From Afifella marina DSM 2698 (GTDB taxonomy: Bacteria; Pseudomonadota; Alphaproteobacteria; Rhizobiales; Afifellaceae), in assembly GCF_900102695.1 (NCBI RefSeq), contig NZ_FMVW01000002.1, forward strand, positions 310,001-374,000: 64,000 nt of DNA, given 5' to 3'. Below the pieces are notes generated by a model. That model saw only the letters and a program-made list of their open reading frames with translations, was not told the DNA's origin and ran no database searches. Within the stretch, counting starts at the first letter, position 1, and each line of letters begins with the position of its first letter. The position numbers and the translations under genes were made by a program. Positions 8,968 to 18,975 of the stretch are shown here, in pieces.

Positions 8968-11166
8968 ATGATGCGCCAATACGAGCTGGTCGAGCGGGTC
9001 GCCGCCTACAATCCAGCCGTCAATGAAGATCTGCTCAACCGCGCATATGTCTATGCCATGAAGAAGCATGGCACGCAGAAGCGCGCCTCCGGCGACCCCT
9101 ACTTTTCCCATCCCCTCGAAGTCGCTGCGATCATTACCGAACTCAGGATGGACGACGCCTCCGTCGCCGTCGCGCTTCTCCATGACACGATCGAAGATAC
9201 GAGTGCCACGCGCGACGAGATCGACAAGCTCTTCGGCACCGAGATCGGGCGCCTCGTCGACGGGCTGACGAAAATCGACCGGCTCGACCTCATGTCGCGC
9301 GAGGCGCGGCAGGCGGAGAGCCTCAGAAAGCTGCTTCTCGCCGTCGCCGACGATGTGCGCGTGCTTCTCGTCAAGCTCGCCGACCGTCTGCACAATATGC
9401 GTACGATCCAATACGTGCCGGAGGCGAAGCGCGGCCGCATCGCCGAAGAGACGATGGAGATCTATGCGCCGCTCGCCGGGCGCATGGGCATGCAGGCCGT
9501 GCGCGAGGAGCTGGAGGAGCTTTCGTTTCGCACGCTCAATCCGGAAGCCTATGCGACGATCGCGGCAAAGCTCGTCGATCTTCGCGAGCGCACCGGCGGC
9601 GACATCGAGACGATCCAGGTGGCGCTTGAAAAGAGGTTGCAGGACAGCGGCATCAACGGCGAGATCCGCGGCCGGCAGAAGCGGCCTTATTCGATCTTCG
9701 CCAAGATGCAGCGCAAGGCCGTCGGCTTTGAGCAATTGTCGGATATTTTCGGCTTCCGCATCTTCTTTCACGACGTGAGCGACTGCTACCGGGCGCTCGG
9801 GGCCGTGCATACGGAATGGCGGATGGTGCCGGGGCGGTTCAAGGATTACATCTCGACGCCCAAGCAGAACGGCTATCAATCGCTGCATACGACCGTGGTC
9901 GGACCCGGCAAGCAGCGCGTCGAGCTGCAGCTTCGCACCTATGATATGGACCGGATCGCCGAATACGGCATCGCCGCGCATCCGCTCTACAAGGACGGGA
10001 TTGCGGCCGACCGCGACCGGCTGGCGCGCGAATCCTCCGCCTATGCCTGGCTGCGCCAGACGGTGGAACACATCGCCCATGGCGACGCGCCGGAAGAGTT
10101 TCTGGAAAACACCAAGCTCGAGCTCTTTCAGGACCAGGTCTTCTGCTTCACGCCGAAAGGGCGCCTCATCGCGCTGCCGCGCGGCGCGACGCCGATCGAC
10201 TTCGCCTATGCGGTGCATACCGATATCGGCGACACCTGCGTCGGGGCGAAGGTCAATGGCAAGCTGACGCCGCTCGTGACGCCCCTGGAGAACGGCGACG
10301 AGGTGGAGATCGTGCGCTCCGAAGCGCAGCGGCCGCCGCCCGCATGGGAATCCGTCGTCGTGACCGGCAAGGCGCGCGCCGCCATCCGCCGCGCCACGCG
10401 CGCCCATGTGCGCAAGCAATATGCGGGGCTCGGCCGCCATACGCTGCACCGGGCCTTCGAGCGGCTCGAGGAGCCTTGGTCGGAGGCGCGCCTCAAGGAG
10501 CATGTCGGCCATTTCGGCTTCGAAGACGTCGAAGATCTCCTCGCCGCCGTCGGCCGCGGTCAGGTCAATGCCGAAGCGGTGATGAACTCCGTCTTCCCCG
10601 AACGCATGGCCGCGACGCAGGCGGGGGCGCGCACCAATACCTGGCACGATAGCGCGCGGGCGAGCCTCGGCTTCAACCTCGACGAGGAAGGCCGTCGCGG
10701 CGCGCATGACGACAACGCCCTGCCCATCCGCGGGGCGAGCGGCGACATGCCGATCCGTTTCGATCCGGAGGGCGGTGCGGTGCCGGGCGACCGTATCGTG
10801 GGCATCCTCACACCAGGTGAGGGGATTACCATCTATCCGATCCATTCTCCGGCTTTGACGGAATTTGAGAACGAGCCGGATCGGTGGGTCGATGTGCGCT
10901 GGGACATTCCGGGCGGCTCTGCAGAGAGATTTCCGGCCCGGATACGGGTTTCGACGCTCAACGAGCCGGGATCTCTTGCCGAAATCGCAGATTCGATCGG
11001 TCGTAGTGACGGAAATATCGACAATCTTCGGATGTTGCAGCGCCGTCGAGACTTTACCGAGCTTGAAATCGATCTAGAAGTCTGGAACCTCAAGCATTTG
11101 AACCACATCATGCGGAACTTGAGGGCGAAATCGGTGGTGAGCGGCGTGGTGCGCGTCAACGGATAG
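8968..11166 (+). CDS. rsh: Bifunctional (p)ppGpp synthetase/hydrolase (Rsh/RelA-SpoT)
   Basis: Makes and degrades the stringent-response alarmone. It is 732 residues. The HD hydrolase domain has H48 in YFSHPLEV and H72-D73 in LLHDTIEDT. The synthetase domain follows (RQKRPYSIFAKMQRK, FGFRIFF, RFKDYISTPKQNGYQSLHT), then a TGS domain (VFCFTPKGRLIALPRGATPIDFAYAVH) and a C-terminal ACT domain. Both catalytic halves look intact, as expected for the single long Rsh of Hyphomicrobiales. An alternative ATG lies one codon downstream of the chosen start. Confidence 0.97.
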   Translation: MMRQYELVERVAAYNPAVNEDLLNRAYVYAMKKHGTQKRASGDPYFSHPLEVAAIITELRMDDASVAVALLHDTIEDTSATRDEIDKLFGTEIGRLVDGLTKIDRLDLMSREARQAESLRKLLLAVADDVRVLLVKLADRLHNMRTIQYVPEAKRGRIAEETMEIYAPLAGRMGMQAVREELEELSFRTLNPEAYATIAAKLVDLRERTGGDIETIQVALEKRLQDSGINGEIRGRQKRPYSIFAKMQRKAVGFEQLSDIFGFRIFFHDVSDCYRALGAVHTEWRMVPGRFKDYISTPKQNGYQSLHTTVVGPGKQRVELQLRTYDMDRIAEYGIAAHPLYKDGIAADRDRLARESSAYAWLRQTVEHIAHGDAPEEFLENTKLELFQDQVFCFTPKGRLIALPRGATPIDFAYAVHTDIGDTCVGAKVNGKLTPLVTPLENGDEVEIVRSEAQRPPPAWESVVVTGKARAAIRRATRAHVRKQYAGLGRHTLHRAFERLEEPWSEARLKEHVGHFGFEDVEDLLAAVGRGQVNAEAVMNSVFPERMAATQAGARTNTWHDSARASLGFNLDEEGRRGAHDDNALPIRGASGDMPIRFDPEGGAVPGDRIVGILTPGEGITIYPIHSPALTEFENEPDRWVDVRWDIPGGSAERFPARIRVSTLNEPGSLAEIADSIGRSDGNIDNLRMLQRRRDFTELEIDLEVWNLKHLNHIMRNLRAKSVVSGVVRVNG

Positions 11167-11218
11167 TTTGGATTTCAAGCCGCTGGATCGTTCTGGCGGA
11201 GAGATCAGAAGGCGAAAG

Positions 11219-11809
11219 ATGCTGTTTCGCAGACGTATAGAGGAAGGTCGTTTTCAGCGCTTGCGCGTCTGGCTTTGGCCGCGTTCGAGCTGGCGACGCT
11301 CGTTTCTCTATTTCATGAAGCGGATTTTGCGGCTCTCGGCGACGCCGCATGCGATCGCCGCGGGCTGCGCAGCCGGCGTCTTCACCTCGTTCACGCCGTT
11401 TCTCGGTCTGCATTTCGTGATTTCCTTCGCCATTGCCTGGCTCATCGGTGGCAACCTCATCGCCGCGGCACTCGGCACCTCGATCGGAAATCCGCTCACC
11501 TTTCCCTTCATCTGGGCCGCGACCTACAAGCTCGGGCATCTTCTGTGGCGCGGCGCGCACGAACTGCCGCCGCCCCGGCTCGGACACGATCTGGTGGAGA
11601 AATCCTTCGAGCAGCTTCTGCCGATCCTGAAGCCGATGACGGTCGGAGCCATCCCGCTCGGGCTCGTCGCCGGCATCATCACCTACACGATTGTCTACAG
11701 GCTCGTGGCGGCCTATCAGGCAAACCGGCGAGAGCGCTTCGTCGCGCGGCGCAAGCCGGCCGCGAACGATGCCCCGCAGAACGGTGCAAGCTTCAACGGA
11801 ATTCAATGA
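11219..11809 (+). CDS. DUF2062 membrane protein
   Basis: 196 residues from the ATG at 11219 (AGAAGG six bases upstream), preferred over a TTG 17 codons earlier. Two hydrophobic regions (about residues 40-75 and 130-155) flank the family signature [27 protein letters not shown] and [14 protein letters not shown]. It is an inner-membrane protein of unknown biochemical role. It sits between rsh and pdxJ and overlaps the pdxJ start by four bases, so it belongs to the same operon. Confidence 0.9.
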   Translation: MLFRRRIEEGRFQRLRVWLWPRSSWRRSFLYFMKRILRLSATPHAIAAGCAAGVFTSFTPFLGLHFVISFAIAWLIGGNLIAAALGTSIGNPLTFPFIWAATYKLGHLLWRGAHELPPPRLGHDLVEKSFEQLLPILKPMTVGAIPLGLVAGIITYTIVYRLVAAYQANRRERFVARRKPAANDAPQNGASFNGIQ

Positions 11810-12567
11810 CCTCTTCGCTTCGGCTCGGTATCAACATCGATCACGTGGCAACGGTGCGCAATGCGCGCGGCGGTGACCATCCAGACCCCCTAAGAGCGGC
11901 GAAAATCGCCGAGGAGGCTGGCGCCGACGGCATCACCGCACATCTGCGCGAAGATCGCCGCCATATCCGCGACGGCGATATCGATCGGCTGATGAGCGAG
12001 ATCTCGTTGCCGCTCAATCTGGAGATGGCGGCGACCGAGGAGATGCTCGAAATCGCGCTGAAGCACGGCCCGCATGCGGCCTGCCTCGTTCCTGAAAGGC
12101 GCGAGGAGCGCACCACGGAAGGCGGGCTCGACGCGGCCGGCAGCCTCACACGGCTTCGGCCGATCGTGAGCGCGCTCAACGAAAGGGGCGTGCGCGTCTC
12201 GCTGTTCATCGAGCCGGCGAAGGCGCAGCTCGATGCGGCCCGCACGCTTCACGCGCCGGTCGTCGAATTGCACACCGGGCGCTTCTGCGATCTCTGGCGC
12301 GAGGGCGACGAGGCCGGCGCCGAAGAGGAGCGCCAGCGCATTGCGGAGATGGCGCGCTATGGCGCTTCGATCGGGCTCGAAGTGCACGCAGGCCATGGGC
12401 TCGGCTATGACAATGTGGCGCCGATCGCCGCGCTTGCCGAAGTCCGCGAGCTCAATATCGGCCATTACCTCATCGGCGAGGCGATCTTCGTGGGGCTCGG
12501 CGAGAGCATCCGCGAAATGCGCCGGCTGATGGATGCGGCCCGCGCGCAAGCCGGAGAGGTGGCATGA
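11806..12567 (+). CDS. pdxJ: Pyridoxine 5'-phosphate synthase
   Basis: Last step of de novo vitamin B6 synthesis, joining 1-deoxy-xylulose 5-phosphate and 3-amino-2-oxopropyl phosphate. It is 253 residues, a TIM barrel. Hallmarks are [16 protein letters not shown] at the N-terminus, [21 protein letters not shown] and [12 protein letters not shown]. The start at 11806 overlaps the DUF2062 stop (ATGA), and the end overlaps the acpS start by four bases. Confidence 0.98.
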   Translation: MTSSLRLGINIDHVATVRNARGGDHPDPLRAAKIAEEAGADGITAHLREDRRHIRDGDIDRLMSEISLPLNLEMAATEEMLEIALKHGPHAACLVPERREERTTEGGLDAAGSLTRLRPIVSALNERGVRVSLFIEPAKAQLDAARTLHAPVVELHTGRFCDLWREGDEAGAEEERQRIAEMARYGASIGLEVHAGHGLGYDNVAPIAALAEVRELNIGHYLIGEAIFVGLGESIREMRRLMDAARAQAGEVA

Positions 12568-12965
12568 TCATCGGGCTCGGCTCCGATCTCATCGACATTC
12601 GGCGGGTGGAACAGACGCTCGATCGTTTCGGTATGCGGTTCGTCGAACGCGTCTTCACCGAGGTGGAGCGCGCGAAATCGGAACGCCGGCGGATGCGGGC
12701 GGCCTCTTATGCCAAGCGCTTCGCCGCCAAGGAGGCCTGTTCCAAGGCGCTCGGGACGGGCCTGCGGCAGGGCGTCTTCTGGCGCGATATGGGGGTGGTC
12801 AATCTCCCATCCGGCAAGCCCACCATGCGGCTGACCGGCGGGGCGGCGGAAGTGCTTGCCCGGATGACGCCCGAGGGCTACGAAGCGCTCATCCATCTCA
12901 CCATCACCGACGACGGCCCGCTGGCGCAGGCTTTCGTGGTGATCGAGGCGGTGCGCGCAGACTGA
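12564..12965 (+). CDS. acpS: Holo-[acyl-carrier-protein] synthase
   Basis: Transfers 4'-phosphopantetheine from CoA to apo-ACP in fatty-acid synthesis. It is 133 residues, with the N-terminal Mg-binding motif [15 protein letters not shown] and the second motif [15 protein letters not shown]. It is tightly coupled to pdxJ (ATGA overlap); lepB follows after a 116-base gap. Confidence 0.97.
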   Translation: MIIGLGSDLIDIRRVEQTLDRFGMRFVERVFTEVERAKSERRRMRAASYAKRFAAKEACSKALGTGLRQGVFWRDMGVVNLPSGKPTMRLTGGAAEVLARMTPEGYEALIHLTITDDGPLAQAFVVIEAVRAD

Positions 12966-13081
12966 CGGCGCTGCCCCATTCAGGCCTCAAAAACAGAATT
13001 AATGCGCAGCAGAGACGGCCCGGCGTTGCAGGCGGGGAACGCTGCCGTTAAACCCGCGAGCAATTTCCCAAGGACGGAGCC

Positions 13082-13852
13082 ATGAACGTGGCCGAACGCA
13101 GCGCCGAATCCGAGAAAGCCAAATCGAGCGGAGGCCTGGGCGAAACGCTCAAGGTCGTTATCCAGGCGCTCTTGATCGCGCTCGTCTTCCGCACCTTTCT
13201 CTATCACCCTTTCAACATTCCTTCCGGATCGATGATGCCGACACTTCTCGTCGGCGATTATCTCTTCGTCTCGAAGTTCAGCTACGGTTATTCGCGCTAC
13301 TCTTTCCCGATCGACCTGTCGTTCATTCACGGCCGCATCTGGGAAGGGGACGGGCCGAAGCGCGGCGATGTCGCGGTCTTCCGGCTGCCGCGCGATCCCA
13401 AGACCGATTACATCAAGCGCGTCATCGGACTGCCCGGCGACAAGATCCAGATGAAGAACGGCCTTCTCTACATCAACGGTACGCCGGTGGAGCGCGAACG
13501 CGTCGAGGATTACACCGGCGAGAACGCCTTCGGTCAGGAGATCAAGGTCGCGCAGTACCGCGAAACGCTGCCGGACGGCGTCAGCTATATGACGCTCGAC
13601 CTCACGCCCAACGGCGAGAAGGACAATACCGGCGTCTACGAAGTGCCGGCCGGCCATTATTTCATGATGGGCGACAATCGCGACAATTCCTCCGACAGCC
13701 GCTTTTTGAATTTCGTCGGCTTCGTGCCGGAGGAAAATCTCGTCGGTCGCGCCGAGGTCATCTTCTTCTCGGTCGAGGAGGACAGCCATGTCTGGGAATT
13801 CTGGCGGTGGCCGTGGTCGTTGCGTTACAACCGGCTGCTTGAAGCATTATGA
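13082..13852 (+). CDS. lepB: Signal peptidase I
   Basis: Cleaves signal peptides of exported proteins at the periplasmic face of the inner membrane. It is 256 residues with one N-terminal membrane helix (about residues 23-42). The catalytic Ser50 is in SGSMMPTL and the general-base Lys is in DYIKRVIGLPGDK; the C-terminal box has GDNRDNSSDSR. GGAG sits close upstream of the ATG. The stop overlaps the rnc start by four bases. Confidence 0.97.
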   Translation: MNVAERSAESEKAKSSGGLGETLKVVIQALLIALVFRTFLYHPFNIPSGSMMPTLLVGDYLFVSKFSYGYSRYSFPIDLSFIHGRIWEGDGPKRGDVAVFRLPRDPKTDYIKRVIGLPGDKIQMKNGLLYINGTPVERERVEDYTGENAFGQEIKVAQYRETLPDGVSYMTLDLTPNGEKDNTGVYEVPAGHYFMMGDNRDNSSDSRFLNFVGFVPEENLVGRAEVIFFSVEEDSHVWEFWRWPWSLRYNRLLEAL

Positions 13853-14550
13853 GCGGCAAGGCTTCGATCGGCGATCTTGAAGAGCGGATCGGCCATCATT
13901 TCGCCCGCCCGGACCTTCTCAAGCGCGCGCTGACGCATGCGAGCGCGATTGGTGACGAGCGGCGCGGCGATCCGCTTAATACCTATGAACGGCTGGAGTT
14001 CCTGGGCGACCGGGTGCTCGGCCTCGTGATTGCCGATTTGTTGATCGAGGAATATCCGCAGGCGCCGGAGGGCGAGTTGTCCCGCCGGCTCGCACGGCTC
14101 GTCAATCGCGACGCCTGTGCGGAAGTGGCGGAGGAGATGCATCTTGCCGAGCATTACCGCGTCGGCGAGAGCCTGGCGCGGGCGACGGAGCGCACGGCGC
14201 GGTCGATCCTCGCCGATACATGTGAATCGGTGATCGGCGCGGTCTTCCGCGATGCCGGCCTGGATGCGGCCAAGGTCATCATTCACCGTTTTTGGATCAA
14301 GCGGCTGCGGACGATGCAGGGCCCGCTGCGGGACGCCAAGACCGAATTGCAGGAATGGGCGCATCGCAACGGGCACGGGACGCCGCGCTATCAGGAGAGT
14401 GGACGAAGAGGGCCGGACCATGCGCCGGAATTCTCCGTCAAAGTTTTGATCGAAGGCGCCGAAGGGGCAGAGGGCCGAGGCCCGTCGAAGCGAGAGGCCG
14501 AACATGCGGCCGCTTCCGCCATTCTGCGTCGCGAGGGGGTATGGCTGTGA
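13849..14550 (+). CDS. rnc: Ribonuclease III
   Basis: Double-strand-specific endoribonuclease for rRNA and mRNA processing. It is 233 residues. The family signature ERLEFLGDRVLG is at residues 47-58, with the second acidic cluster in DTCESVIGAVF. A C-terminal dsRNA-binding domain follows (TELQEWAHRNGHGTPRY, SKREAEHAAASAIL). It is part of the lepB-rnc-era operon, with overlaps at both ends. Confidence 0.97.
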   Translation: MSGKASIGDLEERIGHHFARPDLLKRALTHASAIGDERRGDPLNTYERLEFLGDRVLGLVIADLLIEEYPQAPEGELSRRLARLVNRDACAEVAEEMHLAEHYRVGESLARATERTARSILADTCESVIGAVFRDAGLDAAKVIIHRFWIKRLRTMQGPLRDAKTELQEWAHRNGHGTPRYQESGRRGPDHAPEFSVKVLIEGAEGAEGRGPSKREAEHAAASAILRREGVWL

Positions 14551-15491
14551 CAACCGAGCTTGAAAGCCCGGCATCATCTGAAAGCGAAGAGCGAACGCGG
14601 GCGGGCTTCGTGGCCCTGATCGGCGCGCCGAATGCGGGCAAGTCGACGCTGTTAAACCAGCTCGTCGGCACCAAGGTGGCGATCGTCACGCATAAGGTGC
14701 AGACGACGCGCTCCGTCATCCGCGGCATTGCCATGCACGAAGGCGCGCAGATCGTCTTCGTCGATACGCCCGGTATCTTCGCGCCGAAGAAGCGTCTGGA
14801 AAAGGCGATGGTGAGCACCGCCTGGGCGCAGGTGGCCGATGCCGATATCACCGCCGTTCTGATCGATGCACGTGTCGGGCTCGACGAAGCCGCGCTCGGC
14901 ATCATCGACCGCCTGGGCGAATCCGGGGCGCGCGAAGACAAGCGCGTCCTGATCTTGAACAAGATCGACCTCGTGCGCCGCGACGCGCTTTTGGCCATCA
15001 CGGCGGAGGTGAATGCGCGGCTGCCGTTCTCCCGCACCTTCATGGTGTCGGCGGCGAACGGCGACGGCGTCAGCGACCTTCTGGGGTTTTTCTCCGAGGC
15101 GATGCCGGAGGGGCCGTATCTCTATCCGGAAGATCAGGTCTCCGACCTGCCGATACGCGCGATCGCGGCCGAGGTGACGCGCGAGAAGCTGATGCTGCGC
15201 CTGCATCAGGAGGTGCCGTATTCGGCGACGGTCGAGACGGAAAGCTGGGAAGAAAAGCGCGACGGATCGGTGAGGATCAGCCAGGTGATCTTCGTGGAGC
15301 GCGAAAGCCACCGCAAGATCCTGCTCGGCAAGGGCGGCGAGACGATCAAGCAGATCTCGATCGCCGCACGCCGCGAGCTGCACCACATGCTGGAGCGCAA
15401 GGTGCACCTCTTCCTGTTCGTGAAGGTGCGCGAAGGCTGGACGGACGATCCCGAACGCTACCGGGAGATGGGCCTGGAATTTCCGAAATAG
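14541..15491 (+). CDS. era: GTPase Era
   Basis: Ribosome-assembly GTPase that binds the 3' end of 16S rRNA. It is 316 residues from the ATG at 14541 (GAGGGGGT just upstream, overlapping the rnc end by 10 bases); the open frame extends further upstream only as an artefact of rnc. G1 is GAPNAGKST (28-36), G3 DTPGIF and G4 NKID. The C-terminal KH domain has ILLGKGGETIKQIS. Confidence 0.97.
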   Translation: MAVTTELESPASSESEERTRAGFVALIGAPNAGKSTLLNQLVGTKVAIVTHKVQTTRSVIRGIAMHEGAQIVFVDTPGIFAPKKRLEKAMVSTAWAQVADADITAVLIDARVGLDEAALGIIDRLGESGAREDKRVLILNKIDLVRRDALLAITAEVNARLPFSRTFMVSAANGDGVSDLLGFFSEAMPEGPYLYPEDQVSDLPIRAIAAEVTREKLMLRLHQEVPYSATVETESWEEKRDGSVRISQVIFVERESHRKILLGKGGETIKQISIAARRELHHMLERKVHLFLFVKVREGWTDDPERYREMGLEFPK

Positions 15492-15786
15492 CGGCGTTGC
15501 GGCGCTCGTCGTAAATCGAAATTCACTTTCCGCAACCTATAAGCTCTTCCAGTCGATGATGCCGATCCCAGCCGAAAGGTGCATTGAGCCCGATTTGCCG
15601 GCATGGCAGAGCGCATGTCTTTCACCGGCAGGGCCATCCTGCGATTGGCTTTGCCGGCGCAGCTTTCGCCACACGGCGCTGCGCTCCGGAATCTTCCTGA
15701 ATCGCCTCAAAGGGCTGGCGGGCGATTTCAAACTTATGAATCTACTTTAAGAAGGGCGGCACGAGCAGCCCGCTGCGAGGATCTTT

Positions 15787-16329
15787 ATGGACCTACGTCA
15801 TATCTCTGTCGGCAAGAACCCGCCCCGGGATCTTCATGCCATCGTCGAAATTCCGCTCGGCGGCATTCCGGTGAAATACGAGCTCGAGAAGAAGTCGGGC
15901 GCGATCTTCGTCGATCGGTTCCTGCACACGGCGATGTTCTATCCGGGCAATTACGGCTTCATCCCGCACACGCTCTCGCCGGACGGCGATCCTTGCGACA
16001 TTATGGTGGTGAGCCAGGTGCCGGTGGTGCCGGGTGCCGTCATCCGCTGCCGTCCGGTCGGGGCGCTGATCATGGAAGACGAATCGGGCGGCGACGAGAA
16101 GATCATCGCCGTGCCGGTCGACGAGCTGCATCCGTTCTATACCGGCGTGCGCAGCTATCTCGATCTGCCGCAGATCATGTGCGAGCAGATCGCCCACTTC
16201 TTCCAGCATTATAAGGATCTGGAGAAGGGCAAGTGGGTCGATGTCGGCCGCTGGGTCGACACGGAAGGCGCCGAGCAGTTGGTCATCGAAGGTATCGAGC
16301 GCGCCAAGGCCAAGGCCGCCGAAAAGTAA
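15787..16329 (+). CDS. ppa: Inorganic pyrophosphatase (family I)
   Basis: Hydrolyses pyrophosphate released by biosynthesis. It is 180 residues with the soluble family-I motif DGDPCDIMV, the acidic pair in DEKIIAVPVDE, and KYELEKKSG and YPGNYGFIPHT near the N-terminus. It lies between era and recO, with 295 bases before it in which I see no gene (15492-15786). Confidence 0.97.
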   Translation: MDLRHISVGKNPPRDLHAIVEIPLGGIPVKYELEKKSGAIFVDRFLHTAMFYPGNYGFIPHTLSPDGDPCDIMVVSQVPVVPGAVIRCRPVGALIMEDESGGDEKIIAVPVDELHPFYTGVRSYLDLPQIMCEQIAHFFQHYKDLEKGKWVDVGRWVDTEGAEQLVIEGIERAKAKAAEK

Positions 16330-16478
16330 GCATCACCGCGAAGCGGCGCGACGCCTGGCGCGTTGTGCCGCTCGCTCTCTGCCCGTCTCTCGCTTGCGTG
16401 CGTCTTTCGCCGGATCGCCGCATCGCATGCGAACGAGAAGTGTTTCCGTCGCCGGATGAAACGCACTAAGCCTGCGCC

Positions 16479-17219
16479 ATGGAATGGTCGGAGCACGGTA
16501 TCGTCCTGTCCACGCGCCGGCATGGCGAGGCGGACATCATCCTCGAGGTGATGACGGAAGCGCGCGGCCGTCATCTCGGCCTCGTCAAGGGCGGGCGCTC
16601 GCGCCGCCAGCGGCCGATCCTGCAGCCGGGCAATACCTTGTCGCTCACCTGGCGGGCGAGACTCGACGCGCATCTCGGCAATTTCCGCGCCGAACCCATC
16701 ATAGAACGCGCCGCCGCCATCATGGCCGACCGAACCGCGTCCTACGGCATGCAGCTTCTCTCGGCGCATTTCAGGCTTCTGCCGGAGCGCGACCCGCATC
16801 CGGCCCTGCATGCGGCGCTCAGGACACTCCTCGACGGGGCGCTCAGCGCCGATGCCGCGCGCGCGGGCTTTGCCGCGGGGATGGTGCATTTCGAGATCAT
16901 GCTTCTGGAGGAGCTCGGCGTCGGGCTCGATCTCACCGCCTGTGCGGCGACCGGCACGACGGAGCAGCTCGTCTATGTGTCGCCGAAATCCGGCCGCGCG
17001 GTGAGCGAGGGGGCAGGGGCGCCTTACCGGGACCGATTGCTGCCGTTGCCGGCCTTTTTGCGGGCAGAAGGCGACGAGGCGCCGCCTGACGAGGAAGATC
17101 TGGCGGCGGGCTTTGCCATTACCGGGCTGTTTCTCGAGCGGCATGTGCTGGCGCCCAGAGGCCTCGGCCTGCCCGAGATGCGCCAGGCCTTTATCCGCAC
17201 AGCGCTGGCGCGACCGTGA
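16479..17219 (+). CDS. recO: DNA repair protein RecO
   Basis: Loads RecA on SSB-coated gaps with RecR. It is 246 residues. The N-terminal OB fold is seen as GIVLSTRRHGEADIILEVMTE and GRHLGLVKGGRSR, followed by the helical domain. The zinc-finger cysteines of some RecO proteins are absent, with only one Cys in the corresponding stretch (LTACAATG), which is common among alphaproteobacteria. It is near era, the usual neighbour in this order. Confidence 0.93.
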   Translation: MEWSEHGIVLSTRRHGEADIILEVMTEARGRHLGLVKGGRSRRQRPILQPGNTLSLTWRARLDAHLGNFRAEPIIERAAAIMADRTASYGMQLLSAHFRLLPERDPHPALHAALRTLLDGALSADAARAGFAAGMVHFEIMLLEELGVGLDLTACAATGTTEQLVYVSPKSGRAVSEGAGAPYRDRLLPLPAFLRAEGDEAPPDEEDLAAGFAITGLFLERHVLAPRGLGLPEMRQAFIRTALARP

Positions 17220-17322
17220 ACGTTGCCGTGCCGGACCTCATCATGCCGCGCGCTTTGTCCGGGGCCCTCGTCATGTCGTGAAAGCCCGCTAGACTTATCG
17301 CCGAACAAGGGAGGCTTATCTC

Positions 17323-18027
17323 ATGAAAGTGACCTGGCTCGGACATTCCGCATTCCGTCTCGAATTCGCCGACAAGGTGGTGATGATCGACCCGTTCCTG
17401 TCGGATTCGCCCGTCTTCGAGGGCGACCCGCTGGATGTGGCGAAAGGGGCGACGCATGTTCTCCTGACGCATGGCCACAGCGACCATACCGGTGACACGC
17501 TGCCAATCCTCAAGGAGACGGGGGCTATGCTCGTCTCCTCCTTCGAGGTGTGCATGTATCTCGCTGAGCAGGGCGTCGACGAGAACAAGATCAATCCCGG
17601 CAATCACGGCGGTACGGTCGATTGCGGCGGCTTCACCGTCTCCTTCGTCAATGCGCTGCATTCCTCCTCGATGATGGTCGACGGCAAGCCGGTCTATCTC
17701 GGCAATCCGATGGGCCTCGTCGTCAAGGCGCCGGGCGAGAAGGTGCTCTACCATATGGGCGACACCGACATTTTCGGCGACATGGCTCTCGTCCACGAGC
17801 GGCACAAGCCGGACATCGGCATCGTGCCGATCGGCGATCGCTTTACGATGGGCGGCGAGACGGCGGCGCTCGCCTGCCAGCGCTATTTCGAGTTCGAAAA
17901 GATCTTCCCGTGCCATTATCGCACCTTCCCGCTGGTCGATCAGACGCCGGACAAGTTCCTGGCGGCGCTCGGCGACGATGCCGGCAAGGTGCTGGTGCCC
18001 GAGGTCGGAGAGACGATGGAGGTCTGA
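17323..18027 (+). CDS. UPF0173-type metal-dependent hydrolase (MBL fold)
   Basis: 234 residues of the metallo-beta-lactamase fold. The zinc motif THGHSDH, an early GHSAFRLE, the later HMGDTDIF and the C-terminal CHYRTFP supply the metal ligands seen in this family. The natural substrate is unknown. It stands alone, with gatC 167 bases downstream. Confidence 0.9.
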   Translation: MKVTWLGHSAFRLEFADKVVMIDPFLSDSPVFEGDPLDVAKGATHVLLTHGHSDHTGDTLPILKETGAMLVSSFEVCMYLAEQGVDENKINPGNHGGTVDCGGFTVSFVNALHSSSMMVDGKPVYLGNPMGLVVKAPGEKVLYHMGDTDIFGDMALVHERHKPDIGIVPIGDRFTMGGETAALACQRYFEFEKIFPCHYRTFPLVDQTPDKFLAALGDDAGKVLVPEVGETMEV

Positions 18028-18086
18028 GGCGTCCGGCCTTCTAAGGCTTCGGGCGTGGGGCGGCGTTTCGTGTCCGCCCCGCGCCT

Positions 18087-18114
18087 CCTGCCTGCACGGG
18101 CCTGCCTGCACGGG
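18087..18114. repeat. Perfect 14-bp tandem duplication
   Basis: Two head-to-tail copies of CCTGCCTGCACGGG in the gap between the MBL hydrolase and gatC. Probably a slippage product; no function is assigned. Confidence 0.9.
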
Positions 18115-18194
18115 ATGGATCGTGCGCCTGGGCCTCAGGGCGTTGCCGCGCCGGTTTCTGCGGTCTATAGCGGGCCGGAGAAGAGGGGTTTTTT

Positions 18195-18482
18195 ATGTCC
18201 GTCGATCTTTCAACCGTCAAACGCGTCGCGCATCTCGCCCGCATCAAAGTCACCGAGGAAGAGGCCGAGGGCCTGCGCGGCGAGCTCAACACCATTCTCG
18301 GCTTCGTCGAGCAATTGCAGGAAGTCGATGTCGAGGGCGTCGAGCCGATGACCTCCGTCGCCGCCATGACGCTCAAGATGCGGGCCGACGAGATCACCGA
18401 CGGGGCCAAGGCCGCCGACATCGTCGCCAACGCGCCTTTGAGCGAAGACAATTTCTTCCTGGTTCCCAAAGTCGTGGAATGA
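18195..18482 (+). CDS. gatC: Asp/Glu-tRNA(Asn/Gln) amidotransferase subunit C
   Basis: Small subunit that stabilises GatAB, which converts Glu-tRNA(Gln) or Asp-tRNA(Asn) to the amide form. It is 95 residues with [39 protein letters not shown] and the C-terminal [15 protein letters not shown] gene is inserted between gatC and gatA. Confidence 0.97.
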   Translation: MSVDLSTVKRVAHLARIKVTEEEAEGLRGELNTILGFVEQLQEVDVEGVEPMTSVAAMTLKMRADEITDGAKAADIVANAPLSEDNFFLVPKVVE

Positions 18483-18485
18483 GCC

Positions 18486-18965
18486 GTGACGGCGGTTCTG
18501 GAACAGTCAGCGTCTATTGCTGCGGAGCATCCCGATCAGCCGGAGGTGCGTGAGCTCATCGCCGAGCTCAACGCCCATCTTCTGTCTTTCTACCTTCCCG
18601 AGGCCTGCCACCATATGACGGTGGCGGAATTGTCTGAGCCCAATATCGTGTTCTTCGTCGCCCGTGAGCGGGGCAAAGCCGTCGGCTGCGGAGCGCTGCG
18701 GGTTCTGTCTGCGGAAGAGGGCGAGGTGAAGCGGATGTATGTGGCGCCGGGACAGCAGGGGCGGGGCCTCGGCCGTCTGATTCTCACGGCGATCGAAGCG
18801 CGCGCCCGCGACATGGCGCTTGCCACGCTTCTTCTGGAAACCGGCGACCAACAAGCGGCCGCTCTCAGCCTTTACCGTTCGGCCGGCTTTGCCGTCCGCG
18901 GTCCTTATCTCGATTATCCCGATGACGGCGTCTCCATTTTCATGGAAAAACGCCTTTCCAACTGA
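18486..18965 (+). CDS. GNAT-family N-acetyltransferase
   Basis: 159 residues from a GTG start only three bases after gatC, so co-translated with it. Acetyl-CoA-binding motif A is [20 protein letters not shown], with motif B near LYRSAGF. The substrate is unknown. It sits between gatC and gatA, an unusual insertion into an essential operon. Confidence 0.9.
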   Translation: MTAVLEQSASIAAEHPDQPEVRELIAELNAHLLSFYLPEACHHMTVAELSEPNIVFFVARERGKAVGCGALRVLSAEEGEVKRMYVAPGQQGRGLGRLILTAIEARARDMALATLLLETGDQQAAALSLYRSAGFAVRGPYLDYPDDGVSIFMEKRLSN

Positions 18966-18975
18966 GCCGATTTCG

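Noticed and set aside
8614-10845. 743-codon open frame opposite rsh
   Set aside because: GC-rich antisense shadow of the Rsh gene, which has all its catalytic motifs.
15492-15786. Short open frames between era and ppa
   Set aside because: No ribosome site, no recognisable pattern and frequent arginine/serine shadow composition.
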